Source of the DNA: Aliidiomarina shirensis
GTDB taxonomy: Bacteria > Pseudomonadota > Gammaproteobacteria > Enterobacterales > Alteromonadaceae
Reading direction: 5' to 3'
DNA: 64,000 nt
Assembly: GCF_003987345.1 (NCBI RefSeq)
Contig: NZ_PIPP01000002.1
Location: 558,001 to 622,000 of the forward strand
The notes under the pieces: generated by a model
Databases searched by the model: none
The model's input: only the letters and a program-made list of their open reading frames with translations
What the model was told of the DNA's origin: nothing
Part shown: one piece after another, positions 42,001 through 54,395 of the stretch
Layout: each line of letters begins with the position of its first letter
Numbering within the stretch: the first letter of the stretch is position 1
Program-made: the position numbers and the translations under genes

Positions 42001-42639
42001 ATGACCGGCATTCGGGCAAAGCAAAAAGAAAAAACTCGGCGCGCACTGATTAATGCAGCGCTTAGCCAACTTAGCCCACAAACCGCTTTTTCGAGTTTGA
42101 GCCTGCGAGAAGTTGCTCGCGAAGCAAATATTGCCCCCACATCGTTTTATCGTCATTTTCAAAATATGGATGAACTCGGCCTTACCTTGGTTGACGAAGG
42201 TGGGTTAACCTTGCGGCAGTTGTTACGGCAAGGGCGCCAACGTTTAGCCGATGGCGGATCCGTAATTCGTATTTCTGTCGATATCTTCATGGATTTCATC
42301 AGTAACAACCGCAGTGTTTTCCGTTTGCTACTACAAGAGCATAGTGGCACTTCAAAAGAGTTTCGATTGGCCATCGCTCGAGAAATTCAACATTTTAAAT
42401 CTGAACTTGCTGATTACCTCCACAACGAACGGCAACTACCTGAAGATTTAGCGCGGCTACAAGCTGATGCAATGGTTCGTGTAATGTTCAGTATTGGCGC
42501 CGACGCGCTCGATTTACCAGCAAGCGATCGAGCCGAACTGATGGAAGATACAATCCTCGAATTACGTATGATTGCTCGTGGAGCTACAGCGCTACAAGCA
42601 AGCTTCAGCGCCAGCAAAGGCAGCAGTAATACAAAGTAA
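42001..42639 (+). CDS. fabR: TetR-family unsaturated fatty acid regulator FabR
   Basis: Repressor that senses the balance of unsaturated to saturated acyl thioesters. The 212-residue protein matches E. coli FabR over the N-terminal helix-turn-helix (QKEKTRR, then [20 protein letters not shown]) and through the ligand domain ([31 protein letters not shown]). In E. coli fabR is next to sthA; here it is divergent from a desaturase gene, as desT is in Pseudomonas. Confidence 0.95.
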   Translation: MTGIRAKQKEKTRRALINAALSQLSPQTAFSSLSLREVAREANIAPTSFYRHFQNMDELGLTLVDEGGLTLRQLLRQGRQRLADGGSVIRISVDIFMDFISNNRSVFRLLLQEHSGTSKEFRLAIAREIQHFKSELADYLHNERQLPEDLARLQADAMVRVMFSIGADALDLPASDRAELMEDTILELRMIARGATALQASFSASKGSSNTK

Positions 42640-42789
42640 CCATATTCAGTAACAAAGATGCGTGAACGCCCCACTCCTGATAAACTTATTTCGATATTAA
42701 CCACGCTACCTAACTCGGTAGTATTCATATTGCAGACAAAAATATAGCCCTTAATAGGCTAAACATCTGCATTAACCAAGGAGAAGCCT

Positions 42790-44811
42790 ATGAACCGACT
42801 CTCAGTCTGGTTCGGTGTTATCGTGTTATTGCTAGTGGGCAATGCCCAAGCACAGCAACGCGATATCACCCTCGAAGAAACCATAACCATTCAACGCGTA
42901 ACCCAAGCTATTACGTCTAGCGACGGCAACTACACTGCGTTTACTCGCTTCCGCGCTCGTACACCTTATCAAGATGATGATGGTGCAGCATACAGTGAAT
43001 TGTTTGTGCGTAATGCTGAAGGGAATATCATTCCGTTTATCACCGGTGATGTTCGCATTGGCCAAATAGCATTTAGTGCTGATGATAAAGGTATTTTCTA
43101 TCTAGCCAGCCGTGGTGATGATAAACATACCAGCTTATATCACGTACCGTTAACGGGTGGTGAATCAACACGCTTCTTCCAACATGAAACAGCCATTGGC
43201 AGTTTTAGCCAAAGCAGTGATGGTCGCTGGATTGCATTTACGGCAAGAGAAGAAGGGCCGGAAAAAGCAGAGGAACTTGCGAAAAAAGGATTCCGCGCAC
43301 AAGTTTATGAAGAGCAAAGCCTAAAAACTCAGATTTGGCTTTTAGATACCGAGAGTGAAGAAAAAGAAGCCTCGGTAATTGCTTTAGATGAACATGTGCA
43401 TTCAGTGCAATTTCGCCCTGAGCATGAGCAATTACTCGTTCGTGTAGCACCAACCACCATGGTTGATGATGATCTGATGCTGAGTAAATATGCGATTATC
43501 ACAGCAAGTGGCGAAGAAGTTGTACGTTTTGATACGAACGGTAAACTAGGCCGTGCGGCGTTTTCTGCTGATGGTTCACAGCTTGCATTTATTGGCGGTG
43601 AAGATCAGCACGATCCAGCAACTGGGCGCTTGTTCCATGCTGATATTGAAACTGGTTCAGTGCGTGATCTATTCCCAGGTTTTGCGGGCCACGTTCAAGA
43701 TTTAATATGGCAAAGTAACAATGAGCTTGTGTGGCTTGCTGATATCAATGTGGAAACTGAGGTTCGAGTAACAAATGTTTCTTCAAATCGTACGCGCACT
43801 TTGATTGAGCAAGGCGAAGGCGTATTTAGCCGAATCGCAGATACGAGTGCCAGTAATCAACTTACCCTTATTGGCCATAGCCCTGCGCATCCACCTGAGG
43901 CTTTTAGCTTTAATAGCGGTGAACTAACGCGCTTAACCGATTCCAACCCTTGGTTAGCAGAAGTTCGTCAGCCTCGCCAAGAAGTGATCAACCACACCAC
44001 AAGTGATAATGTTGATTTACAAGGTATCTTGGTATATCCGCACGATTATGAAGAAGGTCAGCGTGCTCCGGTCATCATGTCTGTTCACGGCGGTCCTGAA
44101 GCGCACGTGCGGAACGGCTGGAACGATAGATACTCAAGCCCAACTTGGTTTGCAGCGCAACAAGGGTTCGCAACCTTCTTCCCTAATTACCGTGGTAGCA
44201 CAGGCCGAGGTGTAGAGTTCAGTAAACTCGGACAAAACGATTACGCCGGTAAAGAATTCGATGATATCGTTTCAGCGAAAGAGTATTTAGTTGAAATGGG
44301 TATCGCGGATCCAGACCGCGTTGGCATTACCGGTGGCTCGTATGGCGGGTTTGCATCTGCTTGGGGCGCTACCAAGCAAACTGAGCACTTTGCGGCGAGC
44401 GTAATGTTTGTAGGTATTTCAAATAACCTATCAAAATTTGGTACCACCGACATTCCGAACGAAATGCACCTCGTGCATGCGCGCAGCTATCCTTGGGATA
44501 AGTGGCAGTGGTATTTAGAGCGCAGCCCAATTTACTGGGCCGAGCAAGGCAGAACGCCAATTCTGATTATGCACGGCGCTGAAGATACGCGCGTTCACCC
44601 AAGTCAATCAATGGAGCTATATCGCTACTTGAAAGTGCATGGCAACGTGCCCGTTCGCTTAGTGCTATATCCAGGTGAAGGCCATGGGAATAGCCGTTCT
44701 GCTTCGCAAATGGACTACGCACTGCGATTAATGCGTTGGATGCAATTCTATTTAGTTGATCAAGAAGAAGGTATTCCTGAACATGAACTGCCGCATGCAG
44801 AGCAGTTGTAA
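42790..44811 (+). CDS. S9 family prolyl oligopeptidase-type peptidase, exported
   Basis: Serine peptidase of the acylaminoacyl/dipeptidyl-peptidase type. The 673-residue protein has a signal peptide (1-21, ending NAQA), a beta-propeller region (about 35-390) and a C-terminal alpha/beta-hydrolase domain. The triad is visible: S517 in GGSYGG, D599 in HGAEDTRV and H632 in GEGHGN. A strong AAGGAG ribosome-binding site is present. Likely periplasmic peptide degradation; exact specificity unknown. Single-gene unit. Confidence 0.92.
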   Translation: MNRLSVWFGVIVLLLVGNAQAQQRDITLEETITIQRVTQAITSSDGNYTAFTRFRARTPYQDDDGAAYSELFVRNAEGNIIPFITGDVRIGQIAFSADDKGIFYLASRGDDKHTSLYHVPLTGGESTRFFQHETAIGSFSQSSDGRWIAFTAREEGPEKAEELAKKGFRAQVYEEQSLKTQIWLLDTESEEKEASVIALDEHVHSVQFRPEHEQLLVRVAPTTMVDDDLMLSKYAIITASGEEVVRFDTNGKLGRAAFSADGSQLAFIGGEDQHDPATGRLFHADIETGSVRDLFPGFAGHVQDLIWQSNNELVWLADINVETEVRVTNVSSNRTRTLIEQGEGVFSRIADTSASNQLTLIGHSPAHPPEAFSFNSGELTRLTDSNPWLAEVRQPRQEVINHTTSDNVDLQGILVYPHDYEEGQRAPVIMSVHGGPEAHVRNGWNDRYSSPTWFAAQQGFATFFPNYRGSTGRGVEFSKLGQNDYAGKEFDDIVSAKEYLVEMGIADPDRVGITGGSYGGFASAWGATKQTEHFAASVMFVGISNNLSKFGTTDIPNEMHLVHARSYPWDKWQWYLERSPIYWAEQGRTPILIMHGAEDTRVHPSQSMELYRYLKVHGNVPVRLVLYPGEGHGNSRSASQMDYALRLMRWMQFYLVDQEEGIPEHELPHAEQL

Positions 44812-44846
44812 AATAAACTAAGTATAACTTTACCTAGTTAAGCAAA

Positions 44847-44878
44847 AAGGGGGGTATTGCAGTTGCAGTACCCCCCTT
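44847..44878. terminator. bidirectional terminator, stronger on the minus strand
   Basis: A 14-bp stem with one wobble (AAGGGGGGTATTGC / GCAGTACCCCCCTT) and a 4-nt loop runs into T's on the minus strand. It lies between the convergent S9 peptidase and GGDEF-EAL genes and mainly terminates the latter. Confidence 0.88.
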
Positions 44879-44892
44879 CCTATTTCGTAGCA

Positions 44893-47643
44893 CTATAAGT
44901 TCTTTTGTTGCTCCACTAATGCAATCAGTTCATTCATCGGCATTGGCCGTGCAAAATAGAAACCCTGCATAAAGTGGCAGCCCGCCTGTTCTACAAACTC
45001 AGCTTGCTCGAGCGTTTCTACGCCTTCAGCGGTTACCGTAAGATGTAGTTGTTGCGCCATCCCAATGATTGTTTTGGTAATCGCTGCATCATGCTCACCA
45101 CTCAACACATCTTTGATAAAGGTTTGATCTATTTTTAGTGTATCGATGGGTAACATTTTTAAATACGAGAGGCTTGAAAAGCCCGTTCCAAAATCGTCTA
45201 TAGAGATACTGAATTTACGCTCTCTCAGCGATTCAAGAAGCTTAATCGCTCGTCCTGAATCCTCCATAAGCACACTTTCAGTGAGTTCTAAATGTAAGTT
45301 TTTTGCTGGAAAACCCGTAAGGTTCAAGGTGTGAGTTAGGGCTTCAATAAAGTTTGCGCGATTAAATTGTACGGCGGATAAATTCACCGCCATAGAAAAA
45401 TCACCAAGCTCGCGTAACTTCAGGCCATCTTCACATGCTTGTTGCAATACCCATGCACTTATCGGAATTATTTGCCCAGTATCCTCGGCTAAAGGAATAA
45501 AATCTGCCGGAGATACAAAGCTGCCGTCATCTCGTTCCCAACGAAGCAAGGCTTCGCAACCGATGATTTTGCGATCACCACAGCGGATAATCGGTTGATA
45601 ATGAAGTTTTAAAGCCCCCTGTTCGAGCACATGCTGCAATTCATTTCGTAGCGTAACCGAAGAATGGAACCGCTCGCTAATTTCACTAGAATAAAACTGA
45701 TAGTGGTTCCTGCCTTGGCGCTTCGCTTGATACATCGCCATATCAGCATGTTGAATGAGTTGCTTAGGATCTGGCGGGCTTTGTAACGTCGTGGTGATAC
45801 CGATACTCGCGGTTAAATATAAGCGATACTGATCAATATGGTAGGGTTGCGAAATACTGGTTAAGACTTCATTTATAAGGTCAGTTACCGGATGTTCAGA
45901 GCGTAAGCGAGGAATTAAAACAATAAACTCATCACCACCGAAACGGCCTACAATTGAGCCATTTCGCATACATCCTTGCAGCCGACGCGCCGTTTCTTGC
46001 AGAAGCTTATCGCCCACCAACAAGCCTAAGCTATCATTTACTGGCTTGAACCCATCAAGATCGATAAAGGCTACTGCAATGCCGTTTCCTGTACGAATGG
46101 TATGCTCGCACCACTCGTGTAAACGCTCTTCTAAAACTGCTCTATTTGCTAACCCAGTTAAACCATCATGGGTAGCTTGCACCCTGAGCTGCCCCCGTTG
46201 TGAACGCAACGTTTGGCTGGCTTCCATACTAATCACAAGAAGCGCGGAAAGTAGCAACCCACTTGCAATTACAATGGTGTAAAGGTTCGCTAATGAGCGT
46301 AAATCCTGCACTCCGGAATAAAAGCCAACCAATCCAACAACACCGCCGAGCGGTATTTCCATATCTAATGAATGCCGATAAAGGGACAACGGTTGCTCAG
46401 TTTTTAAATCAATAATATGGGTAGAATCACCCATACCGCGCAAGAGATACTGGCTGCCAATGTTAGCGTACGAATGCAGGATACTTTCATAATCGGCTTT
46501 CGCTGGATTAATCAGAGCCGGGAAATCAAAGATAGAAATAACATATCCATACAGTGCAGGTTGCCCTTGCTCGTTATCACGAAAAATGGGTAGGCGCATG
46601 AGCACGACCGGATTTCCTTCCCCGCGAATACTTTCTAATGGAATCAAAACACCTGAGGTTCCCGCGGTGTCCCTAAAATAATTCGCAACATCCGGCGTAC
46701 CTAGAAGCCAGTAACTGCTGGTATCCTGCTTTGATTGCTCATAAAGAACTTCATTATCGGTATCCACTAACATAATCGCAGTAATCTGTGGCATATCCGA
46801 TAGATAGCTGGATACATCGAGTTCAACGAGCGCATCGAGCTTGCCTTCCGATATATTCTGCCAGCGCTGAGTTAACCGCTGCATCATGTTTACATTGTTT
46901 AACAACACACGCTCTCGGTTTTCTTGTGCTAACTGCATTGTGGCTACAATTTGCTCTTCTACCCGTTTTACCTCTGCGGCAGAAAGAATAAACCAAGTAC
47001 TACAGACCACGGTAACACTGGCGATCATCATCGCCATTGCCCGCCAGCTTAATACCACGCCTTTGTCAGAATCTTGATAGGAGCCGATTAATAGTGCTAA
47101 GCCAAACAAAAATAAGTAAAACACACTCACACTAACAACCATCGGGTGCGAGCCGAACCAGGTGAACCAATCGGAATACCAGCACATTAAGCTATAAGTT
47201 AAACCTGCGAGCATGGTGCTATAACCACCAAACCGCCAAAGCACACGCCTTTTAGTTGGTGAGATACCAAAAATTAAGCACGCGCCGATGAGGATAAAAA
47301 ATACAGTTACTGGCCAGCGCAAGCTGGTTTCTGGGCCATTTACGGAGTTGAGGAGTTCAACCCACGGAGAGCTGTTTAGTGATGAATAGATTGAGCCCAC
47401 AAAAACCACGAGGCCAAAGCAAAAACGCAATATAGGCAAGCCACGAACAGCACCCAAAAGTGAGAGCCCAGTAGCGAGGGAAATAAAAGCAGCTGTAGGA
47501 GAAAGAACTTCGGTTAAGGGTTGGCTTTTGCCTTTCAAACTAAAAACGACTAAGCCAATAACACCTGTGATTAAAGCTGCCACCACAATAGTGTAAAAAA
47601 CAGCAATTGCCGAGTTGTTTCCCGTGATCGCATGGCGTTTCAA
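44893..47643 (-). CDS. membrane-bound GGDEF-EAL cyclic-di-GMP enzyme
   Basis: 916-residue signalling protein. About seven membrane segments lie within 1-222, then a periplasmic sensor-like region (about 225-450) and another membrane segment (about 453-473). A GGDEF domain with intact GGDEF at 569-573 and an EAL domain (EAL at 697-699) follow. EAL catalytic residues are present in VNLSAVQF, LELTES, IDDFGTG, LKIDQ, AEGVE and MQGFYFARP. The position of the inhibitory RxxD site reads RNGS (560-563), so product inhibition is probably lost. Both activities look possible; net direction cannot be told. Confidence 0.92.
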   Translation of the reverse strand: MKRHAITGNNSAIAVFYTIVVAALITGVIGLVVFSLKGKSQPLTEVLSPTAAFISLATGLSLLGAVRGLPILRFCFGLVVFVGSIYSSLNSSPWVELLNSVNGPETSLRWPVTVFFILIGACLIFGISPTKRRVLWRFGGYSTMLAGLTYSLMCWYSDWFTWFGSHPMVVSVSVFYLFLFGLALLIGSYQDSDKGVVLSWRAMAMMIASVTVVCSTWFILSAAEVKRVEEQIVATMQLAQENRERVLLNNVNMMQRLTQRWQNISEGKLDALVELDVSSYLSDMPQITAIMLVDTDNEVLYEQSKQDTSSYWLLGTPDVANYFRDTAGTSGVLIPLESIRGEGNPVVLMRLPIFRDNEQGQPALYGYVISIFDFPALINPAKADYESILHSYANIGSQYLLRGMGDSTHIIDLKTEQPLSLYRHSLDMEIPLGGVVGLVGFYSGVQDLRSLANLYTIVIASGLLLSALLVISMEASQTLRSQRGQLRVQATHDGLTGLANRAVLEERLHEWCEHTIRTGNGIAVAFIDLDGFKPVNDSLGLLVGDKLLQETARRLQGCMRNGSIVGRFGGDEFIVLIPRLRSEHPVTDLINEVLTSISQPYHIDQYRLYLTASIGITTTLQSPPDPKQLIQHADMAMYQAKRQGRNHYQFYSSEISERFHSSVTLRNELQHVLEQGALKLHYQPIIRCGDRKIIGCEALLRWERDDGSFVSPADFIPLAEDTGQIIPISAWVLQQACEDGLKLRELGDFSMAVNLSAVQFNRANFIEALTHTLNLTGFPAKNLHLELTESVLMEDSGRAIKLLESLRERKFSISIDDFGTGFSSLSYLKMLPIDTLKIDQTFIKDVLSGEHDAAITKTIIGMAQQLHLTVTAEGVETLEQAEFVEQAGCHFMQGFYFARPMPMNELIALVEQQKNL

Positions 47644-47750
47644 CGGAAGTTACCTTTTTGTTATTATTTTGGTTTGAGTGTATGCGCTTTCGTTCTCAAA
47701 ATCAAAGATTAGATTTCTTGGCGAATCTCGGTAACTTCTTCAATTAAAAT

Positions 47751-47773
47751 AAAAAAGCCGGCTTTCGCCGGCT
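47751..47773 (-). terminator. rho-independent terminator of pckA
   Basis: A 7-bp GC-rich stem (AGCCGGC / GCCGGCT) with loop GAAA is followed by six T's on the minus strand, 25 bp past the pckA stop. Confidence 0.93.
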
Positions 47774-47797
47774 ACTTCTTTACAAAAAAACGAATGT

Positions 47798-49402
47798 TTA
47801 AGGTAACTGCGGTCCCGCAGCAACTAAAGCTTTGCCTTCGTCGTTATCGGTGAATTTCTCAAAATTATTCACAAAACGAGTAGCCAAATCTATCGCTTTC
47901 GCATCCCACTCGGCTGCGTCAGTATATGTCTTACGCGGATCTAGAATGTTGTTATCGTCAACATTCGCTAACGCGGTTGGCATCGCTAAATTGAAATATG
48001 GTAACTGCACAAATTCCGCATCTTCAATACTGCCATCTAAAATAGCATCAATGATAGCGCGCGTTGCTTTAATAGAAATCCGCTTACCCGAGCCGTTCCA
48101 TCCCGTGTTCACTAAATAAGCTTCCGCCCCAGAATCCGCCATACGTTTGGCGAGTACTTCCGCATATTTAGTTGGGTGCAAGCTTAAAAATGCCGCGCCA
48201 AAACAAGCAGAAAAAGTTGGTGTAGGCTCAGTAATTCCACGCTCTGTACCCGCTAATTTAGCGGTAAAGCCTGATAGGAAATGATATTTTGCTTGCTCGG
48301 TAGTTAATTTCGATACCGGCGGTAACACACCAAATGCGTCCGCGGTTAAGAAAATAACTTTCTTCGCATGGCCGGCCTTTGAAACTGGCTTAACGATATT
48401 ATCGATATGATAAATCGGGTATGAAACTCGGGTGTTTTCTGTTTTCGAACCGTCGTCAAAATCAACGCTGTTATCATCACGAACCGTTACGTTCTCTAAT
48501 AATGCATCACGGCGAATAGCACGATAAATATCCGGCTCTGCTTCTTCTGATAAATTAATGGTTTTGGCGTAGCAGCCGCCTTCAAAATTGAATACACCGT
48601 CGTCGTCCCAGCCGTGCTCATCATCACCAATCAATTCACGCTTCGGATCAGTTGAAAGTGTTGTTTTACCGGTACCCGATAAACCGAAGAAAATGGCAAC
48701 ATCTTTATCCTTACCCACGTTGGCAGAGCAATGCATGGATGCAATACCTTGCAACGGTAAGAAGTAGTTCATCATGGAGAACATGCCTTTCTTCATCTCG
48801 CCGCCGTACCAAGTACCGCCAATTAATTGCATACGCTCGGTAAGGTTAAAAGCTACAAAGTTTTCTGAGTTTAAACCTTGCTTGGCAAAATCAGGGTTCG
48901 TGCACTTCGCACCATTCATTACTACAAAATCAGGCACAAAGGTTTTTAATTCTTCATCGCTTGGGCGGATAAACATGTTTTTCACGAAATGGGCTTGCCA
49001 TGCCACTTCAGTGATAAAACGAACCGCAAGCCGCGTATCTGGGTTGGCACCGCAATAGGTATCTACAACAAACAAACGCTTCTCAGACAACTGTTGAGTT
49101 ACAAGCGCTTTTAACTCATTCCAAGTTTCCGGAGTAATGGCTTTATTATCGTTCTTACCTTGATCCGACCACCACACTGTATCGCGAGTAGTGTCATCCC
49201 GCACAATGTACTTATCTTTCGGAGAGCGGCCAGTGAAAATGCCTGTATCTACGGCGACCGCGCCAGTAGTGGTAACACGTCCTTGTTCATAGCCTTCGAG
49301 ATCTTCACGTGTTTCTTCGGTAAAAAGTAGTTCGTAAGATGGGTTATAAACGATTTCGGTGACGTCTGTAATGCCATATTGGCTCAGATCCAGATCAGTC
49401 AT
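47798..49402 (-). CDS. pckA: phosphoenolpyruvate carboxykinase (ATP)
   Basis: Converts oxaloacetate and ATP to phosphoenolpyruvate, the entry to gluconeogenesis. From ATG 49400-49402 ([14 protein letters not shown]) it has 534 residues. The nucleotide loop [11 protein letters not shown], the metal-binding segment [19 protein letters not shown] and the [14 protein letters not shown] segment are intact. A GGAG ribosome-binding site lies 8 nt upstream. An in-frame start 12 codons earlier is possible but not conserved. Confidence 0.97.
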   Translation of the reverse strand: MTDLDLSQYGITDVTEIVYNPSYELLFTEETREDLEGYEQGRVTTTGAVAVDTGIFTGRSPKDKYIVRDDTTRDTVWWSDQGKNDNKAITPETWNELKALVTQQLSEKRLFVVDTYCGANPDTRLAVRFITEVAWQAHFVKNMFIRPSDEELKTFVPDFVVMNGAKCTNPDFAKQGLNSENFVAFNLTERMQLIGGTWYGGEMKKGMFSMMNYFLPLQGIASMHCSANVGKDKDVAIFFGLSGTGKTTLSTDPKRELIGDDEHGWDDDGVFNFEGGCYAKTINLSEEAEPDIYRAIRRDALLENVTVRDDNSVDFDDGSKTENTRVSYPIYHIDNIVKPVSKAGHAKKVIFLTADAFGVLPPVSKLTTEQAKYHFLSGFTAKLAGTERGITEPTPTFSACFGAAFLSLHPTKYAEVLAKRMADSGAEAYLVNTGWNGSGKRISIKATRAIIDAILDGSIEDAEFVQLPYFNLAMPTALANVDDNNILDPRKTYTDAAEWDAKAIDLATRFVNNFEKFTDNDEGKALVAAGPQLP

Positions 49403-49576
49403 GCGAAGGGCTCCTGCGGGTACGAAGTTAAGTATCAAATAAATAGCGAATGAGTAAAAAGCAGTGTTTCAACGCCCTAGAACTAATCATCTAGGTTTAA
49501 ACCTGTTGCTTTTTCAGGCGAAATAATAACGGTTTTTGCTTTATAAAGATAGTCCGAATATGCCTTTCAGCCGCAT

Positions 49577-50110
<534 letters not shown>

Positions 50111-50310
50111 TCACGCGCTCTCGTTAAATGGCTGCATCGCAAGATGGATTACAAATATCAGTTTGTAAAAAGAGTATCGGATACGAACAATAGCGTCTAT
50201 TCCTGTTTTTTCAACCATGAATATGGAAAGAGTGCTGCAATGAACGCGCGAGAAGCGTAAAATACCCCACATTACGCGTATGAGCCCGTACTTAAATCTA
50301 GGAGAAGTTA

Positions 50311-51504
50311 ATGAAAGACGCATTATACACCCAGCTCAGTGAACAGCTCGCCGAGGTTAAATCGGAAGGGCTATATAAAAGCGAACGTATTATCGCCTCT
50401 TCCCAATATTCCGAAATCGAAGTAAACGGGCATAAGGTTCTAAACTTTTGTGCAAACAATTACTTGGGTTTAGCGAATAATCCTGAGCTTATTGCTGCTG
50501 CAAAGCAGGGGTTAGATAGCCATGGTTTCGGCGTAGCCTCTGTGCGCTTCATTTGTGGCACGCAAGATATTCACAAAACACTAGAAAGCAAACTCAGTGA
50601 ATTCCTTGGCACTGAAGATACCATTCTTTATTCATCTTGTTTTGATGCGAATGCAGGCCTTTTTGAAACTATTTTAGGCCCAGAAGATGCCATTATTTCT
50701 GATGCGTTAAACCACGCGAGCATTATTGATGGTGTACGTTTATGTAAAGCTAAACGTTTCCGTTACGCTAATAACGATATGGCTGATTTAGAGAAACAGT
50801 TACAGCAAGCAGATGCGGATGGCGCCCGACACAAATTAATCGCTACCGATGGTGTGTTTTCCATGGACGGCATTATCGCCAACCTAACTGCCATTTGTGA
50901 TTTAGCTGATAAATACGGCGCATTGGTGATGGTTGATGATTCTCATGCAGTAGGCTTTGTGGGTAAGAAAGGCCGCGGTAGCCATGAGTTTCATAACGTG
51001 ATTGAGCGTGTTGATATTATTACCGGCACACTCGGTAAGGCGCTCGGTGGTGCCTCTGGTGGCTTTACCTCAGGCAAAAAAGAAGTGATTGATTGGCTGC
51101 GCCAACGTTCGCGTCCGTATTTATTCTCAAACTCACTAGCACCTTCAATCGTTACCGCGTCTATCCGTGTGCTCGAAATGCTGAGCGAAGGCGATGAACT
51201 CCGCGAACGGTTAATCGATAACAGTAACTACTTCCGTGAGCGCATGAGCGCTGCTGGGTTTACCCTCGCAGGTGCTGATCATGCCATTATTCCGGTTATG
51301 TTGGGCGATGCTAAATTGGCATCACAAATGGCCGACCGTATGCTCGAGGAAGGCATTTACGTTGTTGGTTTCTCCTTCCCGGTAGTACCCAAAGGACAGG
51401 CACGAATTCGCACCCAAATGTCGGCTGCGCATACCCGTGAGCAACTCGATAAAACCATCGATGCCTTTATCCGCGTAGGTAAAGAGTTAGGTGTGATAAA
51501 CTAA
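50311..51504 (+). CDS. kbl: glycine C-acetyltransferase (2-amino-3-ketobutyrate CoA ligase)
   Basis: PLP enzyme that cleaves 2-amino-3-ketobutyrate with CoA to glycine and acetyl-CoA. The 397-residue protein has the PLP lysine K243 in [13 protein letters not shown] and D209/H212 in [10 protein letters not shown]. It starts the kbl-tdh threonine degradation operon, with tdh following 27 bp later. An AGGAG ribosome-binding site is present. Confidence 0.98.
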   Translation: MKDALYTQLSEQLAEVKSEGLYKSERIIASSQYSEIEVNGHKVLNFCANNYLGLANNPELIAAAKQGLDSHGFGVASVRFICGTQDIHKTLESKLSEFLGTEDTILYSSCFDANAGLFETILGPEDAIISDALNHASIIDGVRLCKAKRFRYANNDMADLEKQLQQADADGARHKLIATDGVFSMDGIIANLTAICDLADKYGALVMVDDSHAVGFVGKKGRGSHEFHNVIERVDIITGTLGKALGGASGGFTSGKKEVIDWLRQRSRPYLFSNSLAPSIVTASIRVLEMLSEGDELRERLIDNSNYFRERMSAAGFTLAGADHAIIPVMLGDAKLASQMADRMLEEGIYVVGFSFPVVPKGQARIRTQMSAAHTREQLDKTIDAFIRVGKELGVIN

Positions 51505-51531
51505 AACAAATTTTCTGGAGTGGATTTCAAT

Positions 51532-52557
<1,026 letters not shown>

Positions 52558-52561
52558 TGTG

Positions 52562-52888
52562 ATGGGAACCTTTGCATGTATGCCAATCGAGCAAGCCGAG
52601 CCGTTACTCGCAGATTCATCAACGCAAGTTGTTGATATTCGCGACGCAAACGCCTTTGCCAATGGGCATATTCCCGGGGCCATTCAATTGAGTAACACGA
52701 ATCTGCCGCATTTTGTTGCGGCGGCAGATTTCTCGAAACCGCTTGTGGTGGTTTGCTATCACGGTATTAGCAGTCAGAATGCCGGGCAATATCTTGCTGA
52801 GCAAGGGTTTGAGCAAGTGTTTAGCTTAGATGGCGGCATGACAGCTTGGGCCGCGCAGCATCCAGATAAAGTGGAAAGCGGTTTGTGA
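52562..52888 (+). CDS. glpE: thiosulfate sulfurtransferase GlpE (rhodanese)
   Basis: Single-domain rhodanese of 108 residues. The active-site loop CYHGISS contains the catalytic Cys, and VVDIRDANAFANGHIPGA and SLDGGMTAW are conserved. It begins 4 bp after the tdh stop and overlaps glpG by 4 bp, so it is probably translated from the tdh transcript. Its physiological sulfur acceptor is uncertain. Confidence 0.94.
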   Translation: MGTFACMPIEQAEPLLADSSTQVVDIRDANAFANGHIPGAIQLSNTNLPHFVAAADFSKPLVVVCYHGISSQNAGQYLAEQGFEQVFSLDGGMTAWAAQHPDKVESGL

Positions 52889-53733
52889 AAAAAATATACA
52901 GCAGTAACGATCCGCAACAAATCGCAATGTTGCAGCAAATTCTGCATCGTGCCGGAGTACCCGTTACTGTTGTAGAGCGCGGAAGCGCTCTTGAACTTAT
53001 GTTAATTCAACCGGGTTACGAATCCGTTGCCAAAGAGATTATTCGAGAATTCAAAGCTAACCCACCCAATCTCAGTGATTTTATTCACCAACAAAAATCA
53101 CAACCGAAACAAGCGCAAGGTCCGGCGCTTTGGAAAATTCTTGCTCAGCAGGCCGGCGTTGTAACTTTTATCGTGTTCATAGCGGTATTGATTACAGCCC
53201 TGATGCAGTGGTTGATTGCCCCTACCGAAACTATTTCCCAGCTAATTTTTACACCTCGGGGGGTTCCGGAACTCAGTTTAGGGCAACCATGGCGCTTTGT
53301 AACACCCATTTTGCTGCATTTTTCGGCAACCCATTTAGTGTTTAACCTATTTTGGTGGTGGTATTTAGGAGGCCGCACAGAATTAGCTTACGGTTCCGGT
53401 ATTTTAGCCGTTGTTACGCTAATCACTGCAGTTGTGTCTAATTATTTCCAATGGGTTTCGTCAGGCCCTTTGTTTGGCGGTCTCTCGGGCGTTGTATATG
53501 GGTTGCTCGGGTTCGCTATGGTGGTGGCTTGGAAAAAGCCATCACATCCACTTTCGCTGCCGCCATTCTTACTGATTTTTATGATCGGTTGGCTCTTGCT
53601 CGGTTACACCGATATCTTATGGGTGAATGTGGCGAACCAAGCACATGCCGTCGGCCTTATCAGCGGTATCATCCTTGGTTTCATTATCCGCTTCCGCGAC
53701 CAACAAAAAGCCAGTATTTCTCGACGCTTTTAA
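52885..53733 (+). CDS. glpG: rhomboid intramembrane protease GlpG
   Basis: Serine protease that cuts within the membrane. The 282-residue protein has a soluble N-terminal domain (1-70) and six membrane segments. The catalytic pair is S201 (GGLSGVVYG) and H254 (NQAHAVG), with H150 and N154 forming the oxyanion region; the numbers equal those of E. coli GlpG. It overlaps glpE by 4 bp. The E. coli partner glpR is absent here. Confidence 0.96.
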   Translation: MKKIYSSNDPQQIAMLQQILHRAGVPVTVVERGSALELMLIQPGYESVAKEIIREFKANPPNLSDFIHQQKSQPKQAQGPALWKILAQQAGVVTFIVFIAVLITALMQWLIAPTETISQLIFTPRGVPELSLGQPWRFVTPILLHFSATHLVFNLFWWWYLGGRTELAYGSGILAVVTLITAVVSNYFQWVSSGPLFGGLSGVVYGLLGFAMVVAWKKPSHPLSLPPFLLIFMIGWLLLGYTDILWVNVANQAHAVGLISGIILGFIIRFRDQQKASISRRF

Positions 53734-53776
53734 CAAGAGGAAAGCGAGGCAAAAAAAGCCCTCGCGATATAGAACA

Positions 53777-54328
53777 ATGGAAAGAACACGCCAAAATTCC
53801 ATTCTCTTAGGCTCAAATTGGCAGCCTGTGAATGCATGCCAAGCGCCTACATCAATATATGCTTGGATTAGCGATGCCGGCTCCTTAACAGAGAAACTAA
53901 AATCGCTGCCAGGGGAATTTAAAGTGGAAGTTCTCGGTCAGTATCAAGCCATGGCTGAAGCTTCTGAATATGCAGCACTGAATATTGAACCACAACTTGT
54001 TACTATTCGTGAAGTAGTGCTTTACAGCAATGCTAAACCGATGGTGTTTGCTCGCAGTATTCTGCCCTTTCAAGGGCTTGAAAAAAGCTCCGAGTTTATC
54101 AATTTGGGCAGCAACCCGCTTGGGGAGCGCTTGTTCAATCGAACCGATATTGAAGCGGGCGATATTCAAGCTTCGCAGTTTCCTGCAACCTCCAGCGTTG
54201 CCCAACTGAATTACCGATTAAGCGGAACACAAATGCCATTGTGGGGGCGCCGCCGTTGTTTTCACCTGCCGGAAACACCAATCTTAGTTGCCGAAGTGTT
54301 TCTTTCACCTGCTCCCTGCTATTCTTAA
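53777..54328 (+). CDS. ubiC: chorismate pyruvate-lyase
   Basis: Converts chorismate to 4-hydroxybenzoate, the first committed step of ubiquinone synthesis. The 183-residue protein (E. coli 165) has the conserved TIREVVLY, then ARSILP, NPLGERLF and C-terminal WGRRRCFHL, EVFL segments. I start at ATG 53777 because upstream residues are not conserved, although no good ribosome-binding site precedes it. It is followed by ubiA. Confidence 0.9.
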   Translation: MERTRQNSILLGSNWQPVNACQAPTSIYAWISDAGSLTEKLKSLPGEFKVEVLGQYQAMAEASEYAALNIEPQLVTIREVVLYSNAKPMVFARSILPFQGLEKSSEFINLGSNPLGERLFNRTDIEAGDIQASQFPATSSVAQLNYRLSGTQMPLWGRRRCFHLPETPILVAEVFLSPAPCYS

Positions 54329-54395
54329 CCTTGCTAGATTAAATCGTGAATTAGCGTAAACCCGTGCTTTTGCAATTTGTTTGGGAGAACTTCAG

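Noticed and set aside
49493..49504. 12-bp perfect palindrome AGGTTTAAACCT between pckA and coaD
   Set aside because: It is short and AT-rich, no second copy was noticed in the window, and its position does not fit a clear promoter, so chance is sufficient.
50111..50323. 70-codon minus-strand frame in the coaD-kbl gap
   Set aside because: It overlaps the kbl start and ribosome-binding site, and the product has no family resemblance.
53744..53765. GCGAGG/CCTCGC hairpin between glpG and ubiC as a terminator
   Set aside because: The stem is only 6 bp, the A-run is in the loop and no T-run follows, so it is unlikely to separate the genes.
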